Source: an uncultured Clostridium sp. (GTDB taxonomy: Bacteria; Bacillota; Clostridia; TANB77; CAG-508). From it: a stretch of DNA of 64,000 bases. Positions 48,207 through 56,644 of the stretch are shown piece after piece. The notes beneath the pieces were generated by a model, which was given only the letters and a program-made list of their open reading frames with translations, ran no database searches and was not told the DNA's origin. The position numbers and the translations under genes were made by a program. The DNA lies in contig CAMMTN010000004.1 in assembly GCA_946499885.1 (NCBI GenBank), forward strand, positions 16,092 through 80,091, read 5' to 3'. Position 1 is the stretch's first letter, and every line of letters starts with the position of its first letter.

Positions 48207-48851
48207 CTATATCATTGATTTTTCTTGAATTAATAGTTCTTGTCCGACATTTATGTTATCACCTAATGTAAATTGAACTTTCCAATATTTTTTTAGCTCA
48301 TTTTCAATATCTTTCATATTGTTAATTTCTTTAACAGTATGAAAGCCTTTACAATAAATATATTCTTGTAATTTTTTATTAGCTACTTGGAATAATTTAT
48401 TTAAGTCATTACTAATAGCAAGAATATTTGACTCTGAAAATGGTAATTTCATATTTTTACTAATCAACATATATATTTTCTGAGATGATATATTAGGCTC
48501 ATTATAATTAGTATGAGGTGAAAAATTAAATGGATTTTTTACCTTTTTTAGAATAGGTAATGCCTTTCTTTCTGATTCATTATTAATAATAAAATGGAAA
48601 ATAACATTATCATTTAATTTTAAAATATCACTAATCTGCGATATTTTTTTCTCTTTAGTCTCAAATTCTATTTTTAAGTAATAACCTTCCGTATAATCTT
48701 TAATAGGATAATCTAATTTCCTTTTATCTAAAAAATATGTTCGTTTTAGCTTACTTTTTTGCTCAAATAAACTAATAATTCCTCCTTGTACAAAATCAAT
48801 TTTTCCTTTTTTTATATTAGGTTTCAATACAACCATTGCTAAATATTTCAT
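48207..48851 (-). CDS. Diverged S6-like protein with extra C-terminal domain
   Basis: 214 residues. Residues 1-95 keep the S6 outline ('YLAMVVLKPNIKKGKIDFVQ', 'KLDYPIKDYTEGYYLKIEFE', 'ILKLNDNVIFHFIINN'). A C-terminal 120-residue part is unassigned, with 'SGGN'-free, lysine-rich helical sequence. It sits 13 bases upstream of the true S6 homologue. The duplication within one operon suggests a heterodimer or a specialised role. Confidence 0.6.
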   Translation of the reverse strand: MKYLAMVVLKPNIKKGKIDFVQGGIISLFEQKSKLKRTYFLDKRKLDYPIKDYTEGYYLKIEFETKEKKISQISDILKLNDNVIFHFIINNESERKALPILKKVKNPFNFSPHTNYNEPNISSQKIYMLISKNMKLPFSESNILAISNDLNKLFQVANKKLQEYIYCKGFHTVKEINNMKDIENELKKYWKVQFTLGDNINVGQELLIQEKSMI

Positions 48852-48866
48852 AAATTCCTTCCTTTC

Positions 48867-49283
48867 TTATGCAGCATTTTTAAAGATAGATTCTTTATTA
48901 TGCTTTCTATTATTTTCTTTAATTTTTCTTTGTCTATAATAGTATTCTTCTAAAAATTCTTCTTTGTAATGATTTATTTTTTTTTGATGTTTAGAAAGTT
49001 TAAACATATTGTAAAACTTTCTAATATCTTTCTTTTTCATTGATGTAATTTTGTTGTTTTTTATTGAAACAATAATAAAAGTTCCATATAAGATGCAACC
49101 TTGAAAAAGCCTATTAAACTCATCATTTTCTGCATTTTGATTTGCAATTATTAAGTTATTTTCATTTGCTTTTATTTTTAGTAAATCTCTTCCAATAAAA
49201 GCTTTTATAAATTTTGTGCTTGATGGAATTTTAACTTTTTGTACCTCTTTATTTGGCATTACTAATAAACATTTAATTTTCAT
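48867..49283 (-). CDS. DUF3846-like protein
   Basis: 138 residues. The front part ('KCLLVMPNKEVQKVKIPSST', 'LLKIKANENNLIIANQNAEN', 'FQGCILYGTFIIVSIKNN') matches the DUF3846 outline, followed by a basic helical tail ending ...FKNAA. AAGGAAG precedes the ATG. The function is unknown; the family is frequent in conjugative elements. Confidence 0.65.
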   Translation of the reverse strand: MKIKCLLVMPNKEVQKVKIPSSTKFIKAFIGRDLLKIKANENNLIIANQNAENDEFNRLFQGCILYGTFIIVSIKNNKITSMKKKDIRKFYNMFKLSKHQKKINHYKEEFLEEYYYRQRKIKENNRKHNKESIFKNAA

Positions 49284-49302
49284 ATGTAAATCTTCCTTTC
49301 CT

Positions 49303-50097
49303 TTAAAATAAAGAGATTTGACAATTTCCTTTTACCATAACCTCTTTAAATTTATTTTGTATTTTTTCCTCAACAATAATTTTATTTTGATTTGAGTTTG
49401 TCCTAGTTTCTAAATCTTCTACAAAAGCATTTTGAAATTTCCAATATTGTAAAAAATATAGTGGTGTTTCCATTTTAAAGCTAATGTCATTTGTTAAGGC
49501 GTTTCCACAATATACAATCGCAGGGATTCCATATAAGGATAATTGTATATGGGTCATATAAGCGCATACATCAGAAATATCATTTGCAATAACAAGTAAA
49601 TCTTTTTGATAGTTTATATTTTCTGACTTTAAAACTTTTGCAAAAGCAATTATCATGACACCGGAACCACAAGTAGGTTCACACATTGTTATAAAGCCTT
49701 TATCTTCAATTAACTTTTTAAAATTTTCTTTTTCGTCATTTAATGATATTTTTGACATCATTTCTGCAACATGACTAGGTGTAAAAAATTGACCTATATG
49801 TACATTTGATAGTCCTTCATGTTCGTAAATTGGTCCTAATATGTCTATAATGTCATCTACTGTTTGATACATCATAACTAGATCTCCAAACATTTTAGGA
49901 AACAAATTTTGATCTTCCTTATCATAAGAATTAATTGCGTTTAAATACATTTCTTCCATTTTTTTATTTTTAGCAAATGAATTATAAAGTGAAATAGCAC
50001 ACATTTTAACAAAATCCAAAAAAACAGGATACTCTCCATATTTCATTGATAGACTATTAAAATTTTCTTTAAAACTTTTTTGATAATCTTTATACAT
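49303..50097 (-). CDS. N-6 DNA methylase-like protein lacking the catalytic NPPY
   Basis: 264 residues. 'HIGQFFTPSHVAEMM' and 'MCEPTCGSGVMIIAFAKVL' are typical of type I-like N6-adenine methylases, and 'VIANDISDVCAYMTHIQLSL' is motif II-III. Where motif IV NPP(Y/F) should follow 'YCGNALTND' none is present, so activity is doubtful. The C-terminus is 'GNCQISLF', a second QxxLF sliding-clamp motif. It may be a non-catalytic DNA- or AdoMet-binding factor. Confidence 0.75.
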   Translation of the reverse strand: MYKDYQKSFKENFNSLSMKYGEYPVFLDFVKMCAISLYNSFAKNKKMEEMYLNAINSYDKEDQNLFPKMFGDLVMMYQTVDDIIDILGPIYEHEGLSNVHIGQFFTPSHVAEMMSKISLNDEKENFKKLIEDKGFITMCEPTCGSGVMIIAFAKVLKSENINYQKDLLVIANDISDVCAYMTHIQLSLYGIPAIVYCGNALTNDISFKMETPLYFLQYWKFQNAFVEDLETRTNSNQNKIIVEEKIQNKFKEVMVKGNCQISLF

Positions 50098-50129
50098 TTT
50101 TCGATTCCCTTCTTTTTTACAATAGAAAA

Positions 50130-50156
50130 AGACAGAATATATCTGTCTTTTTAAAA
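50130..50156 (-). terminator. Terminator after the Rad50-like gene
   Basis: AAAGACAGA-N6-TCTGTCTTT with flanking T run on the minus strand. Confidence 0.7.
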
Positions 50157-50158
50157 AA

Positions 50159-52141
50159 TTATGCTACTCTTGGAATAGCAGTATTATTTATGCGATGAAC
50201 ATTGAAAGTTGTTGCGTTAATTATTACAGGTTTTATAATAGTACAATCATTAGTATTATAGTAATCTGCAATTTTTAAGTTTGAGCCCTTAACTACATTA
50301 GATACTATTAGCTGTGAATTATTTGAATAATCTTTTATAAAATCATAGTCAGCACAACTTTCCATATCGTCAATAAAGATAGGAAAATTAGTTTTTGCTA
50401 TTTGATTAAACATATTAGAAAATTCTAAAGCTGCTGCAATAGTCTCTGACCTAGATAAGTCAGACAATAAATTTCCCTTATAGGTAATTACAAAATCCTC
50501 TTTGATTTCTCCAGTAGCTTTTAATACAGAATAGAAATTCACTCTAACATTTTTTAAATATTGTTTAGTAAGTTTCATTTTCTCTTCAATGTATGCAATA
50601 TATAATTTTTGTGCAATTTTTCTAGTAGCTTTTAATTGCTCAATATGTTTACTTTGGGTAACGATTTGCTTATTAAAAATAGATATATCCATTTTAGCAC
50701 TTTTAATATTTTTCTGTTTAATAGCAATTTCATTATTAAATTTTTCTATTTCTTTTTGTTCTAATTCTAATTTATTTATAGTTTCTCTTATATTGGCAAT
50801 TTTTTTACTAGTATCAATACTAGTATCTCCACCTAGTGCGTGATATTGGCATCTTTCCATTGCTAATTTGAATTTTAAATCTTTCACTTTAGTTTCTAAT
50901 GTATTTTTTTTGTTGAAAGCATTTGTTAATTCATTTTTCATATTAGTAATAGTTTTTTCTTTTGCATCATCTTGTATATGTTGTTCGCAAGTAGGGCAGA
51001 AGCTATCTGTACCACTCTTAATTGCTAAATATTTTTTCTTACCTGTTTTCATAATTTTTTCAAGTTCTTCGATTTCGGTTGATACATTTAAAATTTCTTT
51101 TTCTAAATTTTCTACTTTTTGCTTTTGATTTTCCTTATCCTTAATTTGTTTATCATTAGATAATGAGTTTAGTTCTTGATAGGCAAGTGAAAGTTCAACT
51201 TCTTTTTCAAACTTCTTAACTTCAGGTAATATTTCATCTGTAATATTTCGTGCATATTCAATTTTTCCATTTAATGAAGTAATATCGTTTTCAGATTTTT
51301 TAATTTCATAATTTAATTCTGATATATAGCTTGGTATATCATTTGGAATGCTCTTTAATATTTTTTGTTCTTTTATTTCCATATTATTATAAGCAATATC
51401 CATAAATATATTTAGGATATGAGTATTTATAAAGTCTACTTGTTCATCTGCAGAAAGCATATAAAAATACTTTATATCTCTTAAAACTATATCTTTTAAA
51501 TTACTAAATAATTCTTTGGGTGAAAGTTCATTAAATTGTTTATTAGTGATTTCGTGTAATTTATAAGAAGAATAAATTTCTTTTAGTTCTTTTTCACAAA
51601 GCTTATCATATATTTCTCTTACATTAACTTTAAAATATTTTTTTAGTAAATTTTGCTTTTGCAAATCATCTAACTTATTAAATATTTCAAATGGTCTTAT
51701 ATCAGACAAATACTTATCAATCATTTCTTTTTGCTCAGCAGGTTTTTTATTTAAAAAATAAAGTGGATTTATAATAGATAAAAATAACTTTTTATCTTTA
51801 TAAAAACTAATAAGATCATTTTGTGTTACTAGTTTTCCATCAAGAGTAATAAAATTATTTTTTGAACTAACTTTGTTCTTACTACGAATTAATACATGTT
51901 TAATTCCTCGATTATCTATAAAATGTAATTCGCCATAAGAAACATTACATTTACGGTTTATTAGACATGATTTTTCATCTCCAGATAAATTAGTTCCTAG
52001 CATAATATTCACAATAGCATACAATACATTACTTTTTCCAGAACGATTTTTCCCGGTAATATTAGTAGTATCATATAATTTTGTTTCAAATATGTCTTTG
52101 AATTTTCTAAAACCTACTGTTTTTATATAATCAACTTTCAT
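50159..52141 (-). CDS. Rad50/SbcC/RecF-like SMC-type ATPase with zinc hook
   Basis: 660 residues. Walker A 'NITGKNRSGKSNVLYAIVNI' near residue 30, a long coiled coil interrupted by 'FCPTCEQHI' (CxxC zinc hook, about residue 385), and Walker B 'NFPIFIDDMESCADYDFI' near 600. This is the Rad50/SbcC architecture, but shorter, and no SbcD-type nuclease is adjacent. It could repair or protect element DNA. It ends ...IPRVA. Confidence 0.85.
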   Translation of the reverse strand: MKVDYIKTVGFRKFKDIFETKLYDTTNITGKNRSGKSNVLYAIVNIMLGTNLSGDEKSCLINRKCNVSYGELHFIDNRGIKHVLIRSKNKVSSKNNFITLDGKLVTQNDLISFYKDKKLFLSIINPLYFLNKKPAEQKEMIDKYLSDIRPFEIFNKLDDLQKQNLLKKYFKVNVREIYDKLCEKELKEIYSSYKLHEITNKQFNELSPKELFSNLKDIVLRDIKYFYMLSADEQVDFINTHILNIFMDIAYNNMEIKEQKILKSIPNDIPSYISELNYEIKKSENDITSLNGKIEYARNITDEILPEVKKFEKEVELSLAYQELNSLSNDKQIKDKENQKQKVENLEKEILNVSTEIEELEKIMKTGKKKYLAIKSGTDSFCPTCEQHIQDDAKEKTITNMKNELTNAFNKKNTLETKVKDLKFKLAMERCQYHALGGDTSIDTSKKIANIRETINKLELEQKEIEKFNNEIAIKQKNIKSAKMDISIFNKQIVTQSKHIEQLKATRKIAQKLYIAYIEEKMKLTKQYLKNVRVNFYSVLKATGEIKEDFVITYKGNLLSDLSRSETIAAALEFSNMFNQIAKTNFPIFIDDMESCADYDFIKDYSNNSQLIVSNVVKGSNLKIADYYNTNDCTIIKPVIINATTFNVHRINNTAIPRVA

Positions 52142-52152
52142 AATTTACTCCT

Positions 52153-52338
52153 TTACATATTTTTGTTTTTTCTATTTTTTCGTTCATAAGGTTTCCTTAA
52201 ATATTCAGGTTTTATCCAATCTTCTGTACCATCTTTAAATCTGACTAAATAATCTCCAAAATATGTATCTTTTTCAATAATAATAGCTGGCATATTTTTA
52301 TAGAAAACACCAGCAATTTGACCAGGACCGATATACAA
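52153..52338 (-). CDS. Small hypothetical protein
   Basis: 61 residues from TTG 52338. A KOW/SH3-like strand pattern ('IAGVFYKNMPAIIIEKDTYF', 'GDYLVRFKDGTEDWIKPEYL') and a very basic tail. It lies 11 bases upstream of the Rad50-like gene. AAGG is the only ribosome-site candidate, so the start is uncertain. Confidence 0.5.
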   Translation of the reverse strand: MYIGPGQIAGVFYKNMPAIIIEKDTYFGDYLVRFKDGTEDWIKPEYLRKPYERKNRKNKNM

Positions 52339-52498
52339 ATACCTTATGATTTTTTTTGAATTTACTATACATTGTATATTCTCCTTATTATTAAATTTTT
52401 TTAGATTAACATTGACTTTAAATCTTTTTTATTGTATGATATATACAATAAATGCAAATGAAATTTGTAAATAATTACTAGTATAAGAATGGCCTTTC

Positions 52499-53575
52499 TT
52501 ATGCTGCTATTTCTTTATCTCGTACAACTTTTAAATTTGATATAATTTTTTTATTATTGTATTCTTGTATTTCAGTTTCAAATAAAGCTCCTATGCCACA
52601 TTCTAATATTGCATCTATAAGCTCAGGTTTGATAATAAAATTTATAGATTTATCATCTGTCATATTACAAAATTCACCAATAAAGTATTCTTTTGGTTTT
52701 CCGTCTTTGTTAAAAGTTTCTGTATGATGACCAGTAAAATAGTAGCACTTATCAACATCAGGGTTTTCTTGAATTGAAATTTTTGTAGCTTTTGTAGCCT
52801 TTCTTTTTGTAGTTTTGTTTTTATCTTTTTCAGTTTGTTTCTGTAGTTTATTATCTTTTTGTTTTTGTGTGTTTTCTACATTGTTATTCACAATTTGTTC
52901 ATTTGCTGTGGATTGTTCTTGCGTAATTTTTTGATTCTGTGAAGTGTTAGTAAATGAAATAAAATCTTCTTTTTTCATAATGTCTACGATATAATTATTA
53001 AATGTTTTACCATCTTTAGAATTTTCAACTTGTTTTAAGAATAAAATATATTTTCCCTTAAGACTATTACCTTGTTCTTTTTGTAAAGAAAAATATTTAT
53101 TAAGTATATCTATTGCTTGTGTACTTGTTATTTTCATGAGCCATATTCTATCTGTTGAAACTTTAGGTACTAAGAATTTTAACCAACCTATTTTTCTACA
53201 ATCTGGTGGACCTATGTTTTTCTTTTGTCTATACTGACAGTTTTCTCCTAAACATTTTGTCCTTTTCCAACCGTCTTGAGTTTTTTGATTTGCTTGGTCA
53301 GAGTCATTCATACAATAACATACTTGCCCAGATTGATTTGACCTTGAGTATTTTATAGAAAAAGGATCTTCACTAATCAACTCTATTTCTATATCTGTAC
53401 TTCCTTTATATAATTGGTCAAATTTTTGTAAATACCCCTGCATATATTTGTCTTGAACTTTTGCTATAAAGTGTCCTAATTCTTTAGCTCTTTTTCCTCC
53501 ATTTGCAGTTGGTACTTGTTCACCATGTTGGATTCTTCCTATAACCGGTAAATTCACAAACCTTGTTTGTTCCAT
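52499..53575 (-). CDS. Gp3-like (recombination-directionality-type) protein
   Basis: 358 residues. 'LPVIGRIQHGEQVPTANGGK' and 'KELGHFIAKVQ' followed by a cysteine cluster ('VCYCMNDSD', 'KCLGENCQYRQ', 'PPDCRKIGWLKFLVP') match the Gp3-like family, some of whose members steer serine integrases. A Gln/Lys-rich linker and a C-terminal domain follow. Here the recombinase is of the tyrosine type, so the role may differ. It ends ...RDKEIAA. Confidence 0.65.
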   Translation of the reverse strand: MEQTRFVNLPVIGRIQHGEQVPTANGGKRAKELGHFIAKVQDKYMQGYLQKFDQLYKGSTDIEIELISEDPFSIKYSRSNQSGQVCYCMNDSDQANQKTQDGWKRTKCLGENCQYRQKKNIGPPDCRKIGWLKFLVPKVSTDRIWLMKITSTQAIDILNKYFSLQKEQGNSLKGKYILFLKQVENSKDGKTFNNYIVDIMKKEDFISFTNTSQNQKITQEQSTANEQIVNNNVENTQKQKDNKLQKQTEKDKNKTTKRKATKATKISIQENPDVDKCYYFTGHHTETFNKDGKPKEYFIGEFCNMTDDKSINFIIKPELIDAILECGIGALFETEIQEYNNKKIISNLKVVRDKEIAA

Positions 53576-53598
53576 ATTTTTTCATTCCTTTCATTTTG

Positions 53599-53961
53599 TT
53601 ATGCTGCTAGTAATTCTTGCATACAATAACAATTTTCTTGTATTTTTGTTAAATTAACAGTATAAACTGGGTATATGCAATTATTTACAGCGCAAATTCC
53701 CGTTTGTTTTTTGATAATACCTAGTTCTAATAATTGTGGTATTAGAGTAGGTTTAAACTTGCAATCAACTACAATTTCGTTATCTCTAAGTAATGTACTA
53801 TTTTGCTCAAGTGAAATATCAGCAAAATGTGCAGTTTCGTCAGTAGTTGGATCTGTACCAAATAAACTAAGTTGTAAATCACCATTAGCATAATTTGAAC
53901 TATGTATAAAACAATTTGTAAATATGGTTTCGTATAGTTCAAAACTAAATCCACTTTTCAT
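53599..53961 (-). CDS. Hypothetical first gene of the maintenance operon
   Basis: 120 residues from ATG 53961, nine bases after GGAAGGAGAT. Cysteine-bearing beta-rich protein ('LYETIFTNCFIHSSNYANGD', 'GICAVNNCIYPVYTVNLTKI') ending 'QELLAA'. It contains an internal 'LQLSLFG' that fits a QxxLF motif but may simply be a strand. No family is assigned. Confidence 0.55.
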   Translation of the reverse strand: MKSGFSFELYETIFTNCFIHSSNYANGDLQLSLFGTDPTTDETAHFADISLEQNSTLLRDNEIVVDCKFKPTLIPQLLELGIIKKQTGICAVNNCIYPVYTVNLTKIQENCYCMQELLAA

Positions 53962-54505
53962 AATAACTAAATCTCCTTCCATTATTTTTGTGTAAAAAGA
54001 TTTTTTCGATAATCCTCCTTTCTTTTTTATTGGGCAAAAAAAAGAGAAAGTAGTAATCTAAAAAAGGGGGTGATACTTTTAGATATATTACTTTCTTTTT
54101 TATATAAGCACAACAAATAATCTATATATTTGTTAATGCTAAATACCCATTTTATGCTACATTAATAAAAATGTAGACGTACTACTACTAACTTAAATTT
54201 TAGTAGTTATGCTATAAAGATGAAATCTTTATAGATAGTTATAGATAAACTATAACATTATCTTTATACACAACTATATTTTACAAAATTTATGTAATAT
54301 ATTCAATAAACGCAAAAAAATAATTTTTTTTACTTAAATATCAAGGTTTTTTAATAAATTTAATAGGGATAAAATAAATTTTTTTAAAAAAAGTTCTTGT
54401 GTTCTTAGAGTAATAAGAGTTATAGAAGATAAAAAAATTTTTTCTTCAGCATTCCATAATTTAATAAAATTCGATATTATATTTAATAAAAGGAGGAATG
54501 AAAGA
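53962..54505. promoter_or_regulatory. Divergent regulatory region of the maintenance operon
   Basis: No gene on either strand. A large hairpin with flanking A/T runs (AAAGTAGTAATCTAAAA / TTTTAGATATATTACTTT, 54054-54095) could attenuate the leftward operon. Further left-right symmetric AT-rich repeats (TATAGATAGTTATAGATA near 54230, and TAGTAGTACG near 54180 paired with ACTACTAAC) follow. The leader would be several hundred bases long. An origin of transfer could lie here, but I cannot identify a nick site. Confidence 0.45.
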
Positions 54506-54799
54506 ATGAAGGGTAAAAGAGATATTATTGATATGTTATTTGAAAAAAAAGAACAAGAGAATGACTTTAAAATGAACAATAGGGATATAAAAGAATATAG
54601 AAAGAAATTAAAAGTTGCATCAGATAAACTTAATAAATTTATTGATAACAATATAAATGAAAAGAATAGAGAAGATTTGAAAAAATTAATTGATAATAAA
54701 ATTGACGAAATTTATAACATATCTTTCTATGAATCTAAATTATATTATAGAAGTGGAATAGCAGATGGATTATTTCTTAAGTCTTTAAATAATAATTAA
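54506..54799 (+). CDS. Hypothetical helical protein
   Basis: 97 residues, coiled-coil-like, charged, ending 'YESKLYYRSGIADGLFLKSL', a tail common to short uncharacterised proteins of Bacillota mobile elements. AAGGAGG precedes the ATG. Divergent from the maintenance operon. Confidence 0.55.
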   Translation: MKGKRDIIDMLFEKKEQENDFKMNNRDIKEYRKKLKVASDKLNKFIDNNINEKNREDLKKLIDNKIDEIYNISFYESKLYYRSGIADGLFLKSLNNN

Positions 54800-54850
54800 T
54801 ATTGTATTTGCTCTATATAAAATATATAGGGCAAAAAAATAAAGAATAAA

Positions 54851-54963
54851 AAATGTAACATAATTACACTTATGATACATTTTTATATAAAAAACATAAA
54901 AAAACAATAAAAAAATGTAACATAAATGAGTAAAAGTATTTTTGAAAAATGTAACATAAATGA
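54851..54963. repeat. Iteron-like repeats upstream of the integrase gene
   Basis: AAATGTAACATAA occurs at 54851-54863; an inverted, one-mismatch copy lies at 54870-54884; and two 19-bp identical copies AAAAATGTAACATAAATGA are at 54911-54929 and 54945-54963. The last two would fall inside an upstream extension of the integrase frame, which supports a start at 54977. They are probable binding sites for the integrase or a repressor. Confidence 0.7.
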
Positions 54964-54976
54964 AAGGGTGGGGAAG

Positions 54977-55852
54977 ATGACAGAAGAATTTATTGAATTT
55001 ATGAAAAAAGAAGGTATATCAGAAAATACATATATGAGTTATGCAAGTGATATAAAGTTGTTTGAACAATATTATAAAGATTCATATGGGGAAGGAGTAA
55101 CAAAATTAATACATTCAGATATAGTAATGTATATAAATTATTTAAAAAGAAATCAGACATCTGCTTTTAGCATAAATAGAAAAATAGCAGCACTTAAAAA
55201 ATATAACTTGTTTTTAATAGAAAAAGGAATACAAAAAGATGTGGTAATAGTAGATAAAGACTATATAAAAATACAGAAAACATTTATAAGCAAGAAAGTT
55301 CCTACCATGCAAGAAATGAATAAAATACAACATTATGCTAATAAGAACGAAAAGAATTCTGCAAGAGATTGTTGTTTCCTTGCTATTCTAATTTATGGAG
55401 GTTTAAGAGAAAGTGAAATGGTTACATTAAGGTTAGTGGATATAAAATTAGAGGAAAGATTTATAAATGTAATAGGCAAGGGTAACAAATTCAGACAAGT
55501 TATAATTAATAATATTATGTATGATGCTATAACAGAATATTTAAGAGAGAGAAAGAACATAAATACTGACAATCCATACCTATTTGTAGGACAAAAAAAT
55601 ATAAGTAATAGTGAACCACTTAATCGAAATTTCTGTAATAGATTATTAGGAAAGTATGCAGATTTATGTAAGAGTGTAAAGTTGCATCCACATATAATAC
55701 GAGCATATTTTTGTACTAATGCTTTGTATAATGCCGGATATAGTATAGAGCAAGTTGCTAACCAAGCAGGGCATAGTAGTTTAAACACAACTAGAGGATA
55801 TTTAGGAAGCAATGATACAAATACATTATTGGACTTAGCAAATAATTTGTAG
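54977..55852 (+). CDS. Tyrosine recombinase / integrase
   Basis: 291 residues from ATG 54977 (GGGTGGGGAAG upstream). A core-binding SAM-like N-domain is followed by the catalytic domain with R ('YGGLRESEMVTLRL'), K ('VIGKGNKFRQV'), H-x-x-R ('LHPHIIRAYF'), H ('QAGHSSLNTT') and nucleophile Y ('RGYLGSND'). It is the only recombinase seen and the likely integrase of the conjugative element, acting on the tRNA-Arg site. It has no in-frame CGG. Confidence 0.93.
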   Translation: MTEEFIEFMKKEGISENTYMSYASDIKLFEQYYKDSYGEGVTKLIHSDIVMYINYLKRNQTSAFSINRKIAALKKYNLFLIEKGIQKDVVIVDKDYIKIQKTFISKKVPTMQEMNKIQHYANKNEKNSARDCCFLAILIYGGLRESEMVTLRLVDIKLEERFINVIGKGNKFRQVIINNIMYDAITEYLRERKNINTDNPYLFVGQKNISNSEPLNRNFCNRLLGKYADLCKSVKLHPHIIRAYFCTNALYNAGYSIEQVANQAGHSSLNTTRGYLGSNDTNTLLDLANNL

Positions 55853-55896
55853 AAAAAAATAAAAAAGTTAAAATAAGCGAAAAATGGCGAAAAACA

Positions 55897-55925
55897 TTGA
55901 ATAAAAATAAAAAACATGATATAAT
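55897..55925 (+). promoter_or_regulatory. Sigma-A-type promoter
   Basis: TTGAAT (55897-55902), 17 bases, TATAAT (55920-55925), upstream of the kinase operon at 56024. Confidence 0.6.
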
Positions 55926-56023
55926 ATTCATGTTAATATTTACTTTTTGCGCCGAAGATAATTCTAATTAAGAACAAAAGACATTAAATCTATTTAAAAT
56001 ATAATTAGAAAGGGTGTAAAAAA

Positions 56024-56614
56024 ATGTTTTTAGTTATTGAAGGAGATAATGGAACTGGAAAAGACACATTAGCTCAAGGCCTAGAAAAATATGGCTTTAA
56101 AATATTAACTTATGATAAAAGAGTAAAAGAGTTTGAAAAAGTAGCAAGGCAAGGTACAGGAGAAGAAAAAACAAAAAGATTTTTAGCCTATGGAAAAGCT
56201 TGCAGTGATTTTGTATCAGAAAGCAAAAAGAAAAATGAGAATGTAATACTCATTAGATATTGGATAAGTACTTTAGCAGCAGCTTATGCAGACGGAGTTT
56301 ATGATTATGAAAAGATTAGCGACATAATAGACACTATTTATCCAAAATTAGAAAAACCAGATATGTTATTAAGATTAAACTGTAACTTTAATGAAAGAGT
56401 ACAGAGAATTCAGAATAGGAAAAGTGCTAATTTTGACGATGTAACTAAAACAAGAGCAGAAAAATATGAATGGATTTCTAGTAAAATAAAAGCTAAAACC
56501 GATTTTAAATGGAATGAAATTGATACAAGTAATAAGTCAATAGAAGAAGTATGTCAAGAAGCTTTAGAAGCTATAGGAATAAATAAAGGAACATTAGGTG
56601 GAGACGAAAGATAA
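56024..56614 (+). CDS. Thymidylate-kinase-like P-loop kinase
   Basis: 196 residues. P-loop 'VIEGDNGTGKDTLAQGLEKY' at the N-terminus, then 'NVILIRYWISTLAAAYADGV' and 'KPDMLLRLNCNFNERVQRIQ', the dTMP-kinase fold and lid region. The usual DRY motif is replaced by 'IRYW'. It is the first gene of a run with CYTH, radical SAM, hydrolase and glycosyltransferase genes, so the substrate may not be dTMP. Confidence 0.8.
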   Translation: MFLVIEGDNGTGKDTLAQGLEKYGFKILTYDKRVKEFEKVARQGTGEEKTKRFLAYGKACSDFVSESKKKNENVILIRYWISTLAAAYADGVYDYEKISDIIDTIYPKLEKPDMLLRLNCNFNERVQRIQNRKSANFDDVTKTRAEKYEWISSKIKAKTDFKWNEIDTSNKSIEEVCQEALEAIGINKGTLGGDER

Positions 56615-56644
56615 TATATAATTAATATAAAGGAGGTTTCAATT

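Noticed and set aside
54851-54963. A CRISPR array
   Set aside because: Only three or four short, irregularly spaced repeats without spacer-sized unique units and no cas genes nearby.
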